A DNA stretch of 15,120 nt, taken from NCBI GenBank assembly GCA_905203645.1, contig CAJKWP010000029.1, positions 1 to 15,120 on the forward strand. Direction: 5' to 3'. The position numbers and the translations under genes are program-made. The notes under the pieces were generated by a model. The model ran no database searches. It was not told the DNA's origin and was given only the letters and a program-made list of their open reading frames with translations. This DNA is from an uncultured Christensenella sp. (lineage in GTDB: Bacteria; Bacillota; Clostridia; Christensenellales; UBA1242). Below, in pieces: positions 14,926 through 15,120 of the stretch (position 1 is its first letter; the number at the start of each line of letters is the position of its first letter).

Positions 14926-15056
14926 CCATATCGAATAAAGATTGGGTTTTTGTAAGATTAAAACAAAAATCAATTTGTTTTGGCAATTTTTATAGATGTT
15001 ATTGCCACATCTGAGTAGACACACTTATCTACCCTCGACTTTAAAGATAACTCTTT
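14926..15056 (-). other. 16S rRNA 3' trailer with small hairpins
   Basis: This stretch between the 16S 3' end and the terminator holds no tRNA. It contains a perfect 8-bp hairpin directly next to the 16S end (15040-15047 with 15052-15059, 4-base loop), a 5-bp hairpin (15015-15019 with 15028-15032), and two mutually exclusive hairpins (14995-14999 with 15007-15011, or 14982-14987 with 15001-15006). These may guide 3' maturation of the rRNA. Confidence 0.55.

Positions 15057-15120
<64 letters not shown>

Noticed and set aside
14926..15056. Possible tRNA gene in the rRNA spacer
   Set aside because: The stretch has small hairpins but no T-arm consensus, no acceptor stem pairing and no CCA-like end.

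Overview
The window is AT-rich bacterial DNA from a Gram-positive (Firmicutes/Clostridia-type) genome, probably an uncultured anaerobe. The basis is the murB–whiA–dnaE–pfkA gene order, a WhiA protein, a group III Fe-alcohol dehydrogenase, strong GGAGG-type ribosome binding sites and a 16S 3' end of Firmicute type. Every supported gene lies on the minus strand, co-oriented with the 16S rRNA gene whose last bases close the window. Read in the direction of transcription, the layout runs from high to low coordinates.

(1) 15120–14892: the 3' end of a 16S rRNA gene, a short trailer with three small hairpins and then a strong intrinsic terminator. No tRNA or 23S gene follows, so this 16S appears unlinked from 23S. 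The visible 16S end carries two unusual bases, an A at E. coli position 1497 and a G at 1510.

(2) 14841–12548: a promoter that appears to start transcription at the ATG, then three tightly coupled genes: a HipA/HipT-like kinase, a small HipA N-subdomain (HipS)-like protein and a second HipT-like kinase. A terminator closes the group. This resembles a HipBST toxin–antitoxin locus without HipB and with two kinases, and it is the best candidate here for an undescribed system.

(3) 12592–9515: a galU-type nucleotidyltransferase whose likely promoter is interleaved with the preceding terminator. An approximately 300-bp AT-rich spacer follows, then two tandem paralogous membrane-anchored exported proteins of unknown function, ending in a weak A/T-rich terminator.

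(4) 9462–7745: an iron-containing alcohol dehydrogenase and a D-aminoacyl-tRNA deacylase (dtd), two genes with the second SD inside the end of the first.

(5) 7742–16: a housekeeping run murB–PHP phosphatase–whiA–dnaE–pfkA–gmk-like, with gaps of 1 to 15 bp or overlaps throughout, ending in a strong terminator at the window start. The usual rapZ and yvcK genes are absent between murB and whiA. The run links cell-wall precursor synthesis, division regulation, replication, glycolysis and nucleotide metabolism. PfkA and the guanylate kinase both carry substitutions at positions normally conserved for ligand binding.
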